A stretch of DNA of 17,566 nucleotides from an uncultured Collinsella sp. (GTDB taxonomy: Bacteria > Actinomycetota > Coriobacteriia > Coriobacteriales > Coriobacteriaceae), in contig USDH01000016.1 in NCBI GenBank assembly GCA_900553415.1, positions 1 to 17,566 on the forward strand, given 5' to 3'. Both the position numbers and the translations under genes were made by a program. The notes below the pieces were generated by a model. That model was not told the DNA's origin. It saw only the letters and a list, made by a program, of their open reading frames with translations, and did not search any database. This document shows positions 8,428-15,344 of the stretch, one piece after another (position 1 is the first letter of the stretch; each line of letters begins with the position of its first letter).

Positions 8428-9267
8428 TCAGCCCTTGACGGCACCTGCCACAACGCCGTCAATGATGTACTTCTGGCAGAAGATGTACATGATGACGATG
8501 GGGATGACGACCATCATGATGCATGCCATCATGGGGCCGAGCTCGACGTGGCCATAGCCGCCGCGGAAGTACTGGATCAAAATAGGAATGGTCTTGTACT
8601 TGGTGGAGTCGAGCGTAAGGTAGGGCAGCAGGTAGTCATTCCAGACCCACATGGTCTCGAGGATGCCGACCGAAAGATAGGTGGGCTTCATAATGGGAAG
8701 GACGATCTTAAAGAACACCTGGACCGGGTTGCAGCCGTCGATCATGGCCGCTTCCTCAATCTCGAGCGGGATGTTCTTGACGAAGCCGGCGAACATAAAG
8801 ACCGCCAGGCCCGCGCCAAAGCCCAGATAGATAAAGCAGATGTTGAACGGCGTATTAAAGCCGATGCGGTCCGCCAAATTGGACAGCGTGAACATCAGCA
8901 TCTGGAACGGTACGACCATCGAGAACACGAACAGGTAATAGAAGAAGTTCGAGATCTTGCTGTTGACGCGCACCACGTACCAAGCGCACATGGAGCAGCA
9001 CACCAGAATCAGCACGACCGACGTGACTGTGATGATGAGCGAGTACATAAACGCCGAGGCAAAGCCCTGCTCGTTAAGAGCGTGCACGTAGTTTGCGAGG
9101 CCGTTGAACGTCTCGGGCGTGAGCAGATCGAACGCCGTGGTGGTGCTGATTGCGGTCCCCTTCTTAAAGGAATTGAGCGCAATCATGAACACGGGGTAGA
9201 TCCATGCGAGCGACAGAATCGTAAAGAAGATCGAGAGCGCGCGGTTGATAGCCTTATCGCGTTTCAT
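8428..9267 (-). CDS. Carbohydrate ABC importer permease (MalG type)
   Basis: 279-residue inner-membrane permease with about six hydrophobic segments, starting with SIFFTILSLAWIYPVFMIALNSF at residues 12-34. The cytoplasmic EAA loop that docks on the ATPase is at residues 171-191 (EEAAMIDGCNPVQVFFKIVLP). The C-terminal DGVVAGAVKG is typical of the MalG branch of CUT1 transporters. Its ATG overlaps the preceding permease's stop codon (TAATG) and is preceded by a strong AGGAGGTG ribosome-binding site, indicating tight co-expression as a heterodimer. Maltodextrin or a related oligosaccharide is the likely substrate from the surrounding malQ, glgP and regulator genes, not from residues I can read as specific. 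Confidence 0.93.
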   Translation of the reverse strand: MKRDKAINRALSIFFTILSLAWIYPVFMIALNSFKKGTAISTTTAFDLLTPETFNGLANYVHALNEQGFASAFMYSLIITVTSVVLILVCCSMCAWYVVRVNSKISNFFYYLFVFSMVVPFQMLMFTLSNLADRIGFNTPFNICFIYLGFGAGLAVFMFAGFVKNIPLEIEEAAMIDGCNPVQVFFKIVLPIMKPTYLSVGILETMWVWNDYLLPYLTLDSTKYKTIPILIQYFRGGYGHVELGPMMACIMMVVIPIVIMYIFCQKYIIDGVVAGAVKG

Positions 9268-10121
9268 TACTGCTGCACCTCCTTGGACCTCGTGGCCTTA
9301 AGCTGGATCATAGAAATAGCGACAACCAGGATGCAGAAGATAACTGCCTTGGCCTGACCGATGCCCTGCCATGCGATGCCAGCACGCGAATAGAACGTGT
9401 TGTAGATGTTCAGGGCGAGCATCTCGGTGGAGTGCGCCGGGGCGCCACCGGTAAGGGCGAGGTTCTGGTCGAACAGCTTAAAGCCGTTGGTGATGGACAG
9501 GAACAGGCAGATGGTGATGGTCGGCATCAGGTTGGGGATCTTAACCTTCCAAAACGTCTGCCATGCCGTAGCGCCATCGACCTTGGCGGCCTCGATGTAG
9601 TCAGACGGGATGGACTGCAGACCGGCGATGTAGATGATCATCATGTAGCCGACCTGCTGCCACAGGGTCAGGATGATAAGGCCCCAGAAGCCAGCAGCAG
9701 AGTTAAGGGCGATGAGCTGGGCGCCCACGTTGGAGAGCAGGCAGTTGATCAGAATCTGCCAAATGTAGCCCAGCACGATGCCGCCGATCAGGTTAGGCAT
9801 AAAGAAGATCGTACGGAAGATGTTGGTGCCCTTGAGCGCTTTGCGGGTGAGCGCCTGCGCGATGGCCAGCGCGATCACGTTGATGAGCACCGTCGACAGG
9901 AAGGCAAACGCCACCGTAAAGAAGAACGACGTGGAGAACTGCGGATCGGACAGCGCGCGCACGTAGTTCTCGATACCGACAAAGTGCGCGTTATTGATGG
10001 TAATAAACTGGCAGAACGAGAGATAGAAACCCTGGATAAAGGGAATCACGAACCCGATCATAAACGCCAGGCACGTGGGCAGCATAAAGAGCGGCCACCA
10101 GCGCTTGAGTGCTTTGCCCAT
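9267..10121 (-). CDS. Carbohydrate ABC importer permease (MalF type)
   Basis: 284-residue inner-membrane permease, partner of the MalG-type protein. About six membrane segments are visible, the first at residues 10-31 and the last near 258-272. The EAA loop is at residues 177-196 (IEAAKVDGATAWQTFWKVKIP begins at 176-177). It lacks the extra N-terminal helices and large periplasmic loop of E. coli MalF, as usual for CUT1 systems of Gram-positive bacteria. Start ATG 10121 follows GAAAGGA seven bases upstream. An 87-bp gap containing a very stable hairpin separates it from the upstream binding-protein gene. Confidence 0.93.
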   Translation of the reverse strand: MGKALKRWWPLFMLPTCLAFMIGFVIPFIQGFYLSFCQFITINNAHFVGIENYVRALSDPQFSTSFFFTVAFAFLSTVLINVIALAIAQALTRKALKGTNIFRTIFFMPNLIGGIVLGYIWQILINCLLSNVGAQLIALNSAAGFWGLIILTLWQQVGYMMIIYIAGLQSIPSDYIEAAKVDGATAWQTFWKVKIPNLMPTITICLFLSITNGFKLFDQNLALTGGAPAHSTEMLALNIYNTFYSRAGIAWQGIGQAKAVIFCILVVAISMIQLKATRSKEVQQ

Positions 10122-10141
10122 AGAAGGGTCCTTTCAATATG

Positions 10142-10177
10142 CAGGGGGCGGGCAAACCTACGTCTGCCCGCCCCCTG
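10142..10177 (-). other. Strong intercistronic hairpin after the binding-protein gene
   Basis: A perfect 13-bp, almost pure GC stem (10142-10154 and 10165-10177) with a 10-base loop lies 31 bases after the binding-protein stop codon and just before the permease ribosome-binding site. No T-tract follows. The arrangement matches the well-known palindromes after malE-type genes that protect the upstream message, or partly stop transcription, so that binding protein is made in excess of permeases. Confidence 0.75.
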
Positions 10178-10208
10178 TCGCTAATCAGATAGCTTGGGCA
10201 GCAACTGC

Positions 10209-11525
10209 TTACTCGGAAGCAGCCTTCTCGGTCTTCCAGCCATCGACGAAGGCGTTCTTGACGCCGTCCCACTTGGTGTTGTCGGCAGCATAAGCGATGA
10301 GAGCCTGCTTGAGGTTCTTCTTCCACTCCTCGGAGGGGATGTAAACGAAGTCCCAAGCGACGGTCTTCTTGCCGTCCTTGGCCATAGCAACGGCCTGCTG
10401 CGAGAAGACGTTGGTGGTCTCCTTAGCGCTCTTGAACGGGGCGGTCAGACCCATCTTGTCAGCGATGATGCTGGTGGCGGTGTCAGAAGTGACGCACCAA
10501 TACATGAAGTCCTCGGTGGCCTTCTGGGCATCCTCGGAAGCCTGGGAGCTGACGCACCAGTAGTTCTCGCCGCCGGAGCACAGGCCCTGGTTCTCCTCGC
10601 CGTCGACGCCGATGTAGATCGGCAGCATGCCGAGCTGGTCGTCGGTCATACCGGCCTTGGTGAGGTCGGCGTAGGCCCAAGAGCCGTTCTGGTAGAAGAC
10701 GGCCTTGCCGGTTGCGAACTCGTTGGTGGCGTCGTCACCGGTCTTGGAGGCGAGCTGCGAAGGATCGCAGGTGGAGTCGGTGATATACAGGTCGAAGATC
10801 TGCTTAAAGTTGTCGAGATACTCGCCCTTGATCTCGTCGTCCTCCTGATTGTGCTCCTTCTCGAACTCGTAGTAGAGCGGGAGGTTGGCGAGGTGCGTGG
10901 TGTAGCGCCAGCTGGAGGAGTCATCCATGCCGGCGGAAGTGAAGGCACCGTCAACGCCGAGCTCGTCCTTGCGGGCCTGGATGTCATCGGCGCAAGCCTT
11001 CAGCTTGTCGAAGGAGTTGATGTCCTCGGCCTTGTAGCCGGCCTTCTCGAGGAGCTCCTTGTTGTAGATGATGCCGTAGCTCTCCTGAACCCAGTCGATA
11101 CCCAGATCCTTGCCGTCGGACTGCAGCGCCAGGGAGTCGTCGATGAGCTCACCGCGGAGCTTGGTGTCGGAAAGATCGGCGCAGTAGTCCTTCCAGTTCT
11201 TAAGGCCGGTGGGGCCGTTGACCTGGAACAGCGTCGGAGCGGAGCTCTTGGACATCTCGGACTTGAGCTTCTCCTCGTAGGTGTTGGAGGCGGCGGTCAC
11301 GATCTTGACCTCGACGCCCTTCTCCTTCTTGTACGCCTTGGCGATCTCCTTCCACTCCTTGTCGACCTCGGGCTTGAACTGGAGGAAGTAGACCTCGGCA
11401 GCGTCACCAGAAGCAGAGGAGCCGGAGCCGGCAGAACCACCGCAGCCCACGAGACCCAGACCAAGAACCGCAGCCGCGGAACCAGCAAAGCCCAGGAACT
11501 GCCTTCTGCTCATTTCGTTCTTCAT
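10209..11525 (-). CDS. Carbohydrate ABC importer substrate-binding lipoprotein
   Basis: 438-residue extracellular solute-binding protein of family 1 (MalE-like), the receptor that passes sugar to the two permeases. The N-terminus combines a Tat-like motif SRRQFLG (residues 6-12), a hydrophobic stretch and a lipobox LVGC with lipidated Cys28, followed by a Gly/Ser-rich tether. The mature part reads as a type-I periplasmic binding protein, with EVYFLQFKPEVDKEWKEIAKAY at its start and aromatic-rich segments later. ATG 11525 is chosen because AAAGGGTGGA lies just upstream; an in-frame GTG six codons earlier would overlap that ribosome-binding site. It is the first gene of the leftward operon, with operator-like sites about 110 and 190 bases upstream. 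The sugar bound is inferred from neighbours to be a maltodextrin. Confidence 0.93.
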   Translation of the reverse strand: MKNEMSRRQFLGFAGSAAAVLGLGLVGCGGSAGSGSSASGDAAEVYFLQFKPEVDKEWKEIAKAYKKEKGVEVKIVTAASNTYEEKLKSEMSKSSAPTLFQVNGPTGLKNWKDYCADLSDTKLRGELIDDSLALQSDGKDLGIDWVQESYGIIYNKELLEKAGYKAEDINSFDKLKACADDIQARKDELGVDGAFTSAGMDDSSSWRYTTHLANLPLYYEFEKEHNQEDDEIKGEYLDNFKQIFDLYITDSTCDPSQLASKTGDDATNEFATGKAVFYQNGSWAYADLTKAGMTDDQLGMLPIYIGVDGEENQGLCSGGENYWCVSSQASEDAQKATEDFMYWCVTSDTATSIIADKMGLTAPFKSAKETTNVFSQQAVAMAKDGKKTVAWDFVYIPSEEWKKNLKQALIAYAADNTKWDGVKNAFVDGWKTEKAASE

Positions 11526-11548
11526 TACAATCCACCCTTTCACACCGT

Positions 11549-11599
11549 GGCGGCACCCTTTGCCGCCGCCTTCGGAGATTGGCTCGGGGACTTTGCCCC
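11549..11599 (-). other. Twin hairpins in the ABC operon leader
   Basis: In the leftward leader two small hairpins occur in succession: GGGG/CCCC (11586-11599) and GGCGGC/GCCGCC (11549-11567). Both have the string GGCAAAG at the end of the 5' arm running into the loop. The second ends 24 bases before the start codon. They may affect mRNA stability or ribosome access; no known riboswitch is recognised. Confidence 0.4.
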
Positions 11600-11633
11600 T
11601 TTTGCTGATTTGTACAATACGCTATTTGGCTAG

Positions 11634-11645
11634 TTGTTTGAACAA
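11634..11645. promoter_or_regulatory. Operator-like palindrome, ABC operon, site 1
   Basis: TTGTTTGAACAA has perfect 5-bp arms and differs by one base from the consensus TTGTTTAAACAA shared with the malQ and regulator/PTS regions. It lies 109 bases upstream of the binding-protein start codon. TTGTACAA, a related palindrome with no spacer, follows at 11610-11617. No single confident -10/-35 pair could be placed for this operon. Confidence 0.5.
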
Positions 11646-11708
11646 GTATTACTAGAGCGGTAGAAAAACTTCGGTGAACGGTAATTTCAACTTGATACTT
11701 GACAAGTT

Positions 11709-11720
11709 TTGTATAAACAA
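11709..11720. promoter_or_regulatory. Operator-like palindrome, ABC operon, site 2
   Basis: TTGTATAAACAA matches the consensus TTGTTTAAACAA at 11 of 12 positions and resembles the TreR-type operator TTGTATATACAA. It is 75 bp from site 1, so a repressor could bind both and loop the promoter between them. An adjacent palindrome ACTTGACAAGT lies at 11697-11707. Confidence 0.5.
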
Positions 11721-11738
11721 TTATTTGTTATCGAATGC

Positions 11739-11793
11739 AGAGAAAACGCCCGGTCAAGCCGATGCATCGTCGGTTTGACCGGGCGTTTTCTCT
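11739..11793 (-). terminator. Strong terminator of the GntR gene
   Basis: A long near-perfect stem has an 11-bp core, CGCCCGGTCAA/TTGACCGGGCG, extended by further pairs at both ends and flanked by AGAGAAAA and TTTTCTCT. It gives T-tracts on both strands and is formally bidirectional. It starts 42 bases after the regulator's stop codon and separates that gene from the ABC operon promoter region. Confidence 0.93.
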
Positions 11794-11834
11794 TTGAGGG
11801 CATGAGTAGTCTCGTCAGGCTGCGAGCTAGCCGG

Positions 11835-12554
11835 CTATCGCTTGGAGTTGACGCGGTAGTGGAAGATCTCGGGATGCGTGCGGGCATGCGTGACCTCGAA
11901 CAAGATGCCGTCCGAGGTGTACGACTGGCTCTCCATGACAGCGACACAGTTGTATTTGCCAAGGTCCAAGTAGCTGCAGTCCTCATCGTTGGCAAGCTCG
12001 ACGCTCACCGTACGGCGGCTCGCCATCACTTTGACGCCGCGCTTGTGCTCCAGATAGCCGTAGATAGAATCCGCCGCGATCTCGGGGGTCAGGCCCTTGG
12101 CGATCGACGCCAAAAAGTAGCCATGGTCCACTTGGCGCGCACTGCCGTTGAGGCTTCGGACACGCACTACGCGAATCAGCTCCTCGCCCACCTTAAAGCC
12201 AAGGCGGCGCGACAGTTGCTCAGTGCAAATCAAATGTTCAAAAGACTTGACCTCGGTCGATGCAACGGCATTGTTGCGTTTTGCGAACTCGCCAAACGAC
12301 TCAACCTCTTCGAGTGCGCCCAACATGTCGGTTTCGCCCTTAAGCCAAATAACGCGCACGCCCTTGCCGTGTATGGGCTGCACAAACATCCCGTCGGCCA
12401 GCATACCCAAGGCGCGACGGACGGTATTGCGCGTGCAGCCAAACTCCGCGGTCAACTCAGCTTCGGTTGGCAGCATCTCCTGAAACGCATAGGTCCCATT
12501 AATGATGCGCGAGCGTATTTCTCGGTAGATTCCTTCGTATATCGCTTTTGGCAT
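11835..12554 (-). CDS. GntR-family regulator, HutC/TreR type with UTRA domain
   Basis: 239-residue transcription factor. Residues about 1-70 form the GntR winged helix (LPTEAELTAEFGCTRNTVRRALGMLADGM..). Residues about 90-235 are a UTRA effector domain; RQVDHGYFLASIAKGLTPEIAADSIYGYLE and the C-terminal YLDLGKYNCVAVMES..FHYRV closely resemble trehalose repressor TreR, whose length (~238) it shares. TreR-type proteins bind sugar phosphates (trehalose-6-phosphate) and release DNA of the form TTGTATATACAA. Palindromes of that class occur in its own upstream region, before the PTS gene, the ABC operon and malQ. It is divergent from the PTS gene. Start ATG 12554 follows AGAGGTGA. The actual effector, maltose- or trehalose-phosphate, is unknown, so no gene symbol is given. 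Confidence 0.9.
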   Translation of the reverse strand: MPKAIYEGIYREIRSRIINGTYAFQEMLPTEAELTAEFGCTRNTVRRALGMLADGMFVQPIHGKGVRVIWLKGETDMLGALEEVESFGEFAKRNNAVASTEVKSFEHLICTEQLSRRLGFKVGEELIRVVRVRSLNGSARQVDHGYFLASIAKGLTPEIAADSIYGYLEHKRGVKVMASRRTVSVELANDEDCSYLDLGKYNCVAVMESQSYTSDGILFEVTHARTHPEIFHYRVNSKR

Positions 12555-12606
12555 GACTTCACCTCTAATGAATATGTATGGCTAGGCACGATAGCATTTC
12601 TTTGGG

Positions 12607-12618
12607 TTGTTTAAACCG
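12607..12618. promoter_or_regulatory. Operator-like site upstream of the GntR gene
   Basis: TTGTTTAAACCG contains the exact 10-mer TTGTTTAAAC also found at 12729 and, inverted, in the malQ promoter. It lies 53 bases upstream of the regulator's start codon. On the minus strand GTTTAA is 17 bp from TATCGT, a weak promoter candidate the site would overlap, consistent with autoregulation. Confidence 0.55.
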
Positions 12619-12654
12619 ATTATCGGTAAAGCACGGATTATTTACCGTCGACGG
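12615..12654. promoter_or_regulatory. Cluster of palindromes, second possible operator
   Basis: Three dyads overlap: ACCGAT-T-ATCGGT (12615-12627), CGGTAAA with TTTACCG ten bases apart (12624-12630 and 12641-12647), and the perfect palindrome CCGTCGACGG (12645-12654). They sit in the middle of the 224-bp divergent gap and share no sequence with the GTTTAAAC sites, so a second regulator may bind here. Confidence 0.4.
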
Positions 12655-12715
12655 TTCCCCCGAAACCCAAATCGGACCGAATCAAAACCGTCAATGCGGC
12701 AAGCAGCCAGTCCTC

Positions 12716-12740
12716 TACAATGAGTTCATTGTTTAAACGT
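12716..12740 (+). promoter_or_regulatory. PTS gene promoter -10 and operator
   Basis: TACAAT at 12716-12721 is the same -10 hexamer as proposed for malQ. TTGTTTAAACGT at 12729-12740 lies at the expected transcription start, where a bound repressor would block initiation. No good -35 is seen. The operator is 38 bases before the start codon. Confidence 0.55.
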
Positions 12741-12778
12741 TCTTGCTCGCACAGCATGTTGCATCCGGAAGGCATATT

Positions 12779-15229
12779 ATGCTGCAGAAAATCCAACGTT
12801 TTGGCGGAGCCATGTTCGCGCCCGCCATGCTGTTTTCTATATCAGGCCTCATGGTCGGCATCTCCGCCCTCGCCACGACCGTAGACATCGTCGGTGACCT
12901 CGCCGTATACGGAACCCCTTGGTACGTTTTCTGGACCATCATCCAGCGCGGCTCGTGGACGGTCTTTAAGCGTCTCCCACTCCTTTTTGCCGTAGCGCTG
13001 CCTATCGGTCTTGCCCAAAAGCAACCGGCACGCTGCTGCCTCGAGGCACTCGTGGCCTATTTTGCCTATTGCTTCTTTTTGAGCGAGATCATTAAGCTGA
13101 GCGGAGACAACCTTGGGCTTAAGTACCCATCATCTTTGACCCCCGCCAGCGGTATCACCGTCATCGACGGCATCAAGACGCTCGACACCGGCATTATCGG
13201 CCCGCTGGCGGTATCGGCAACCGTCGTCGCCATCCATGACCGCTTCTACGATGCCAAGGTTCCCGATTGGCTCGGCACCTTCTCGGGTTCCTCGCTGGTC
13301 TACCTCATCAGCTTTTTTGCCGTGTTTGCCCTTGCCGCCATCTCGGCCGCCATCGTGCCCTTCGCATACGCTGTAACCGAAACGCTGCGCCACGCACTTG
13401 CGGGCGTCGGCCCCTTCGGCGTGGGCATCTTTGTGTTTTTGGAGCGAGCGCTCGAGCCCATGGGGCTGCACCATCTGCTCTATATGCCCATCTATTACGA
13501 CAATCTGGTCATTCACGACGGTATTTACGCCACGTGGACCAACCTGCTCCCCATTCTCTCCCATAGCACGCGCCCTTTAAATGAACTTGCGCCCTGGGCA
13601 GGTTTTACCGCCACCGGCTGGGGCAAGCTCTTTGGCCTTCCCGCCATCGCGGCAGCATTCTATTTCACCGCCAAACCCGAACGCCGCGCCGGCCTTAAGG
13701 TCATCCTTTTGCCCGCCATCGTCGCCTCGGTGGTCTGCGGCGTCACCGAGCCGCTCGAGTTTCTCTTTATGTTCACCTATCCTGGACTCTTTTTGCTCTA
13801 CGCCGTCCTATCCTCCTGCCTTGCCATGACCATGAACTTCTTCGGTATCGTCGGCATCTTCTCGGGCGGTCTCATGGAAATGACGGCCTTCAACTTCATC
13901 CCACTCATGCGAATGCATGCCGGCTCCTACCTTTTGGCGCTCGGTATCGGTCTTGCCTTTAGCCTCATCTTTTTTGTTAGTTTTCGAGCACTCATCTTGG
14001 TCTATGACCTTAAGACGCCGGGCCGCGAGGATCATGCCTCCAATCGCGCGGCAATCGATCGTTTAACGGGAAGCGGCTTTGCCAAAGAGCAATCTCCCAA
14101 TGACGAGGTCAATAGTCGATCCGATCAAGATCACGTCCTCGCTGAGCGGGTAATTCAGCTTTTAGGCGGCGTTGGCAATATCGTGGGCGCAACCAACTGC
14201 GCCACGCGCCTGCGCGTCGAGGTCGCAGACCCTTCCATCGTTGCAGATAACGCGTCGTTTGTCGCGGTGGGCGCCAAGGGCCTCATCATTACGGGCAAGA
14301 CCGCCCAGGTGATTATTGGCATCTCCGTTCCCCGCGTTAAAGAGCATTTTGACCAGATCATGGGCCTCGAGCCGGGATTTGTGCCCACCACCTCGGCCTC
14401 CCCTGCCGCCAGCGCAGCCCATAAGCGCGGCGATATCTGCTTCTTCGATATCGACGGAACACTCGCCTGGCAAGACCCTCGAGTGGTACAAGAGCTTCCC
14501 GAGAGCGAGCGAGACCTCTCCCCCTATCCCAATGAAGCGGTCTCGCAAGCCATCCGTGATTTTGTCGCCAAGGGCAATATGGCGTTTATCTGCACAGGGC
14601 GCACGCTGAGCTGCATCCATCCAAAGCTGCTCGAGCTGCCCTGGACCGGCATCGTCTGCCTCGCGGGTGGCTATGTCGAACTTGAGGGATACGTGATTCG
14701 CGATTTGGCGATGACGCCCGGCATGCTGCAGCGCCTTGCTCCCATTCTTGAGCAATCGGACGAAGTGATTCGTTTTGAGGGACTCAATGGCGTCGTTCGC
14801 ATGAGTGCCGATGCGCCCGACGCCCCGGGATACGCCCGCACCGTGGGCGATGCAATTACGCAGCTGCAACATTACAGCGCCTACAAGATCTTAATGTCCA
14901 CGTCGCTTGCCAACCGCATCGCTCAGGATCAAGCGTTTGAGCCGCTGCTCTGCTTTAACGAGCTCGAGCTCGAAGTGACCGAGATTTCGCCTCGCGAATG
15001 TACCAAGCGCGAGGGTATCCAGTCCGTACTCGACGCTCTCGACCCCAACCATGGAACGGTGTATGGCATCGGTGATGCCAGCAATGACATCTCGCTGATG
15101 AACGCCGTCGACGTCGGCATCGCCATGGGCAATGCACCGGACTTCCTCAAGGAAAAGGCCGACTATGTCACCGACAGCATCGACCACGACGGCGTCGTCA
15201 CCGCGCTCGAACACTTTGGGCTTATCTAG
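12779..15229 (+). CDS. Alpha-glucoside PTS permease EIICB fused to HAD phosphatase
   Basis: 816-residue protein in one uninterrupted frame. Residues 1-420 are a multi-helix EIIC sugar channel that starts MLQKIQRFGGAMFAPAMLFSISG, very like Bacillus MalP/GlvC maltose permeases, with the conserved GVTEPLEF at 321-328. Residues about 450-532 are EIIB, phosphorylated on Cys474 in TNCATRLRV. An Ala/Ser linker (535-550) leads to a complete Cof-type HAD hydrolase (553-816): DIDGT with Asp557 and Asp559, Thr606 in CTGRT, Lys743, and GDASND with Asp766, Asn769, Asp770. It should import and phosphorylate an alpha-glucoside, and the HAD part may dephosphorylate it. There is no EIIA domain, so one must be supplied in trans. 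ATG 12779 follows GGAAGG; the homology begins there. No 6-phospho-glucosidase gene is in the window. Confidence 0.9.
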   Translation: MLQKIQRFGGAMFAPAMLFSISGLMVGISALATTVDIVGDLAVYGTPWYVFWTIIQRGSWTVFKRLPLLFAVALPIGLAQKQPARCCLEALVAYFAYCFFLSEIIKLSGDNLGLKYPSSLTPASGITVIDGIKTLDTGIIGPLAVSATVVAIHDRFYDAKVPDWLGTFSGSSLVYLISFFAVFALAAISAAIVPFAYAVTETLRHALAGVGPFGVGIFVFLERALEPMGLHHLLYMPIYYDNLVIHDGIYATWTNLLPILSHSTRPLNELAPWAGFTATGWGKLFGLPAIAAAFYFTAKPERRAGLKVILLPAIVASVVCGVTEPLEFLFMFTYPGLFLLYAVLSSCLAMTMNFFGIVGIFSGGLMEMTAFNFIPLMRMHAGSYLLALGIGLAFSLIFFVSFRALILVYDLKTPGREDHASNRAAIDRLTGSGFAKEQSPNDEVNSRSDQDHVLAERVIQLLGGVGNIVGATNCATRLRVEVADPSIVADNASFVAVGAKGLIITGKTAQVIIGISVPRVKEHFDQIMGLEPGFVPTTSASPAASAAHKRGDICFFDIDGTLAWQDPRVVQELPESERDLSPYPNEAVSQAIRDFVAKGNMAFICTGRTLSCIHPKLLELPWTGIVCLAGGYVELEGYVIRDLAMTPGMLQRLAPILEQSDEVIRFEGLNGVVRMSADAPDAPGYARTVGDAITQLQHYSAYKILMSTSLANRIAQDQAFEPLLCFNELELEVTEISPRECTKREGIQSVLDALDPNHGTVYGIGDASNDISLMNAVDVGIAMGNAPDFLKEKADYVTDSIDHDGVVTALEHFGLI

Positions 15230-15344
15230 CCAAGCCCCTACTGCACTTGCGGCCGCATGGACCAATCGTCTTCAACCGCCGCGCTCGACGCCCTAATGTG
15301 GCAATATGTTGTCTGCATAATGCAACGATGCAACCTATCAAAGA

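Noticed and set aside
10194..11633. 479-codon open frame antisense to the binding-protein gene
   Set aside because: It is low-complexity Leu/Val/Gly-rich sequence mirrored from a well-recognised lipoprotein gene.
12743..12778. TTG start 12 codons upstream in the PTS gene
   Set aside because: MalP/GlvC-type homology begins at MLQKIQRFG, and GGAAGG is correctly spaced before ATG 12779.
14400..14445. Frameshift or gene boundary between the EIIB and HAD parts
   Set aside because: The frame is continuous through an Ala/Ser-rich linker, with no stop codon and no ribosome-binding site and start before the HAD motif.
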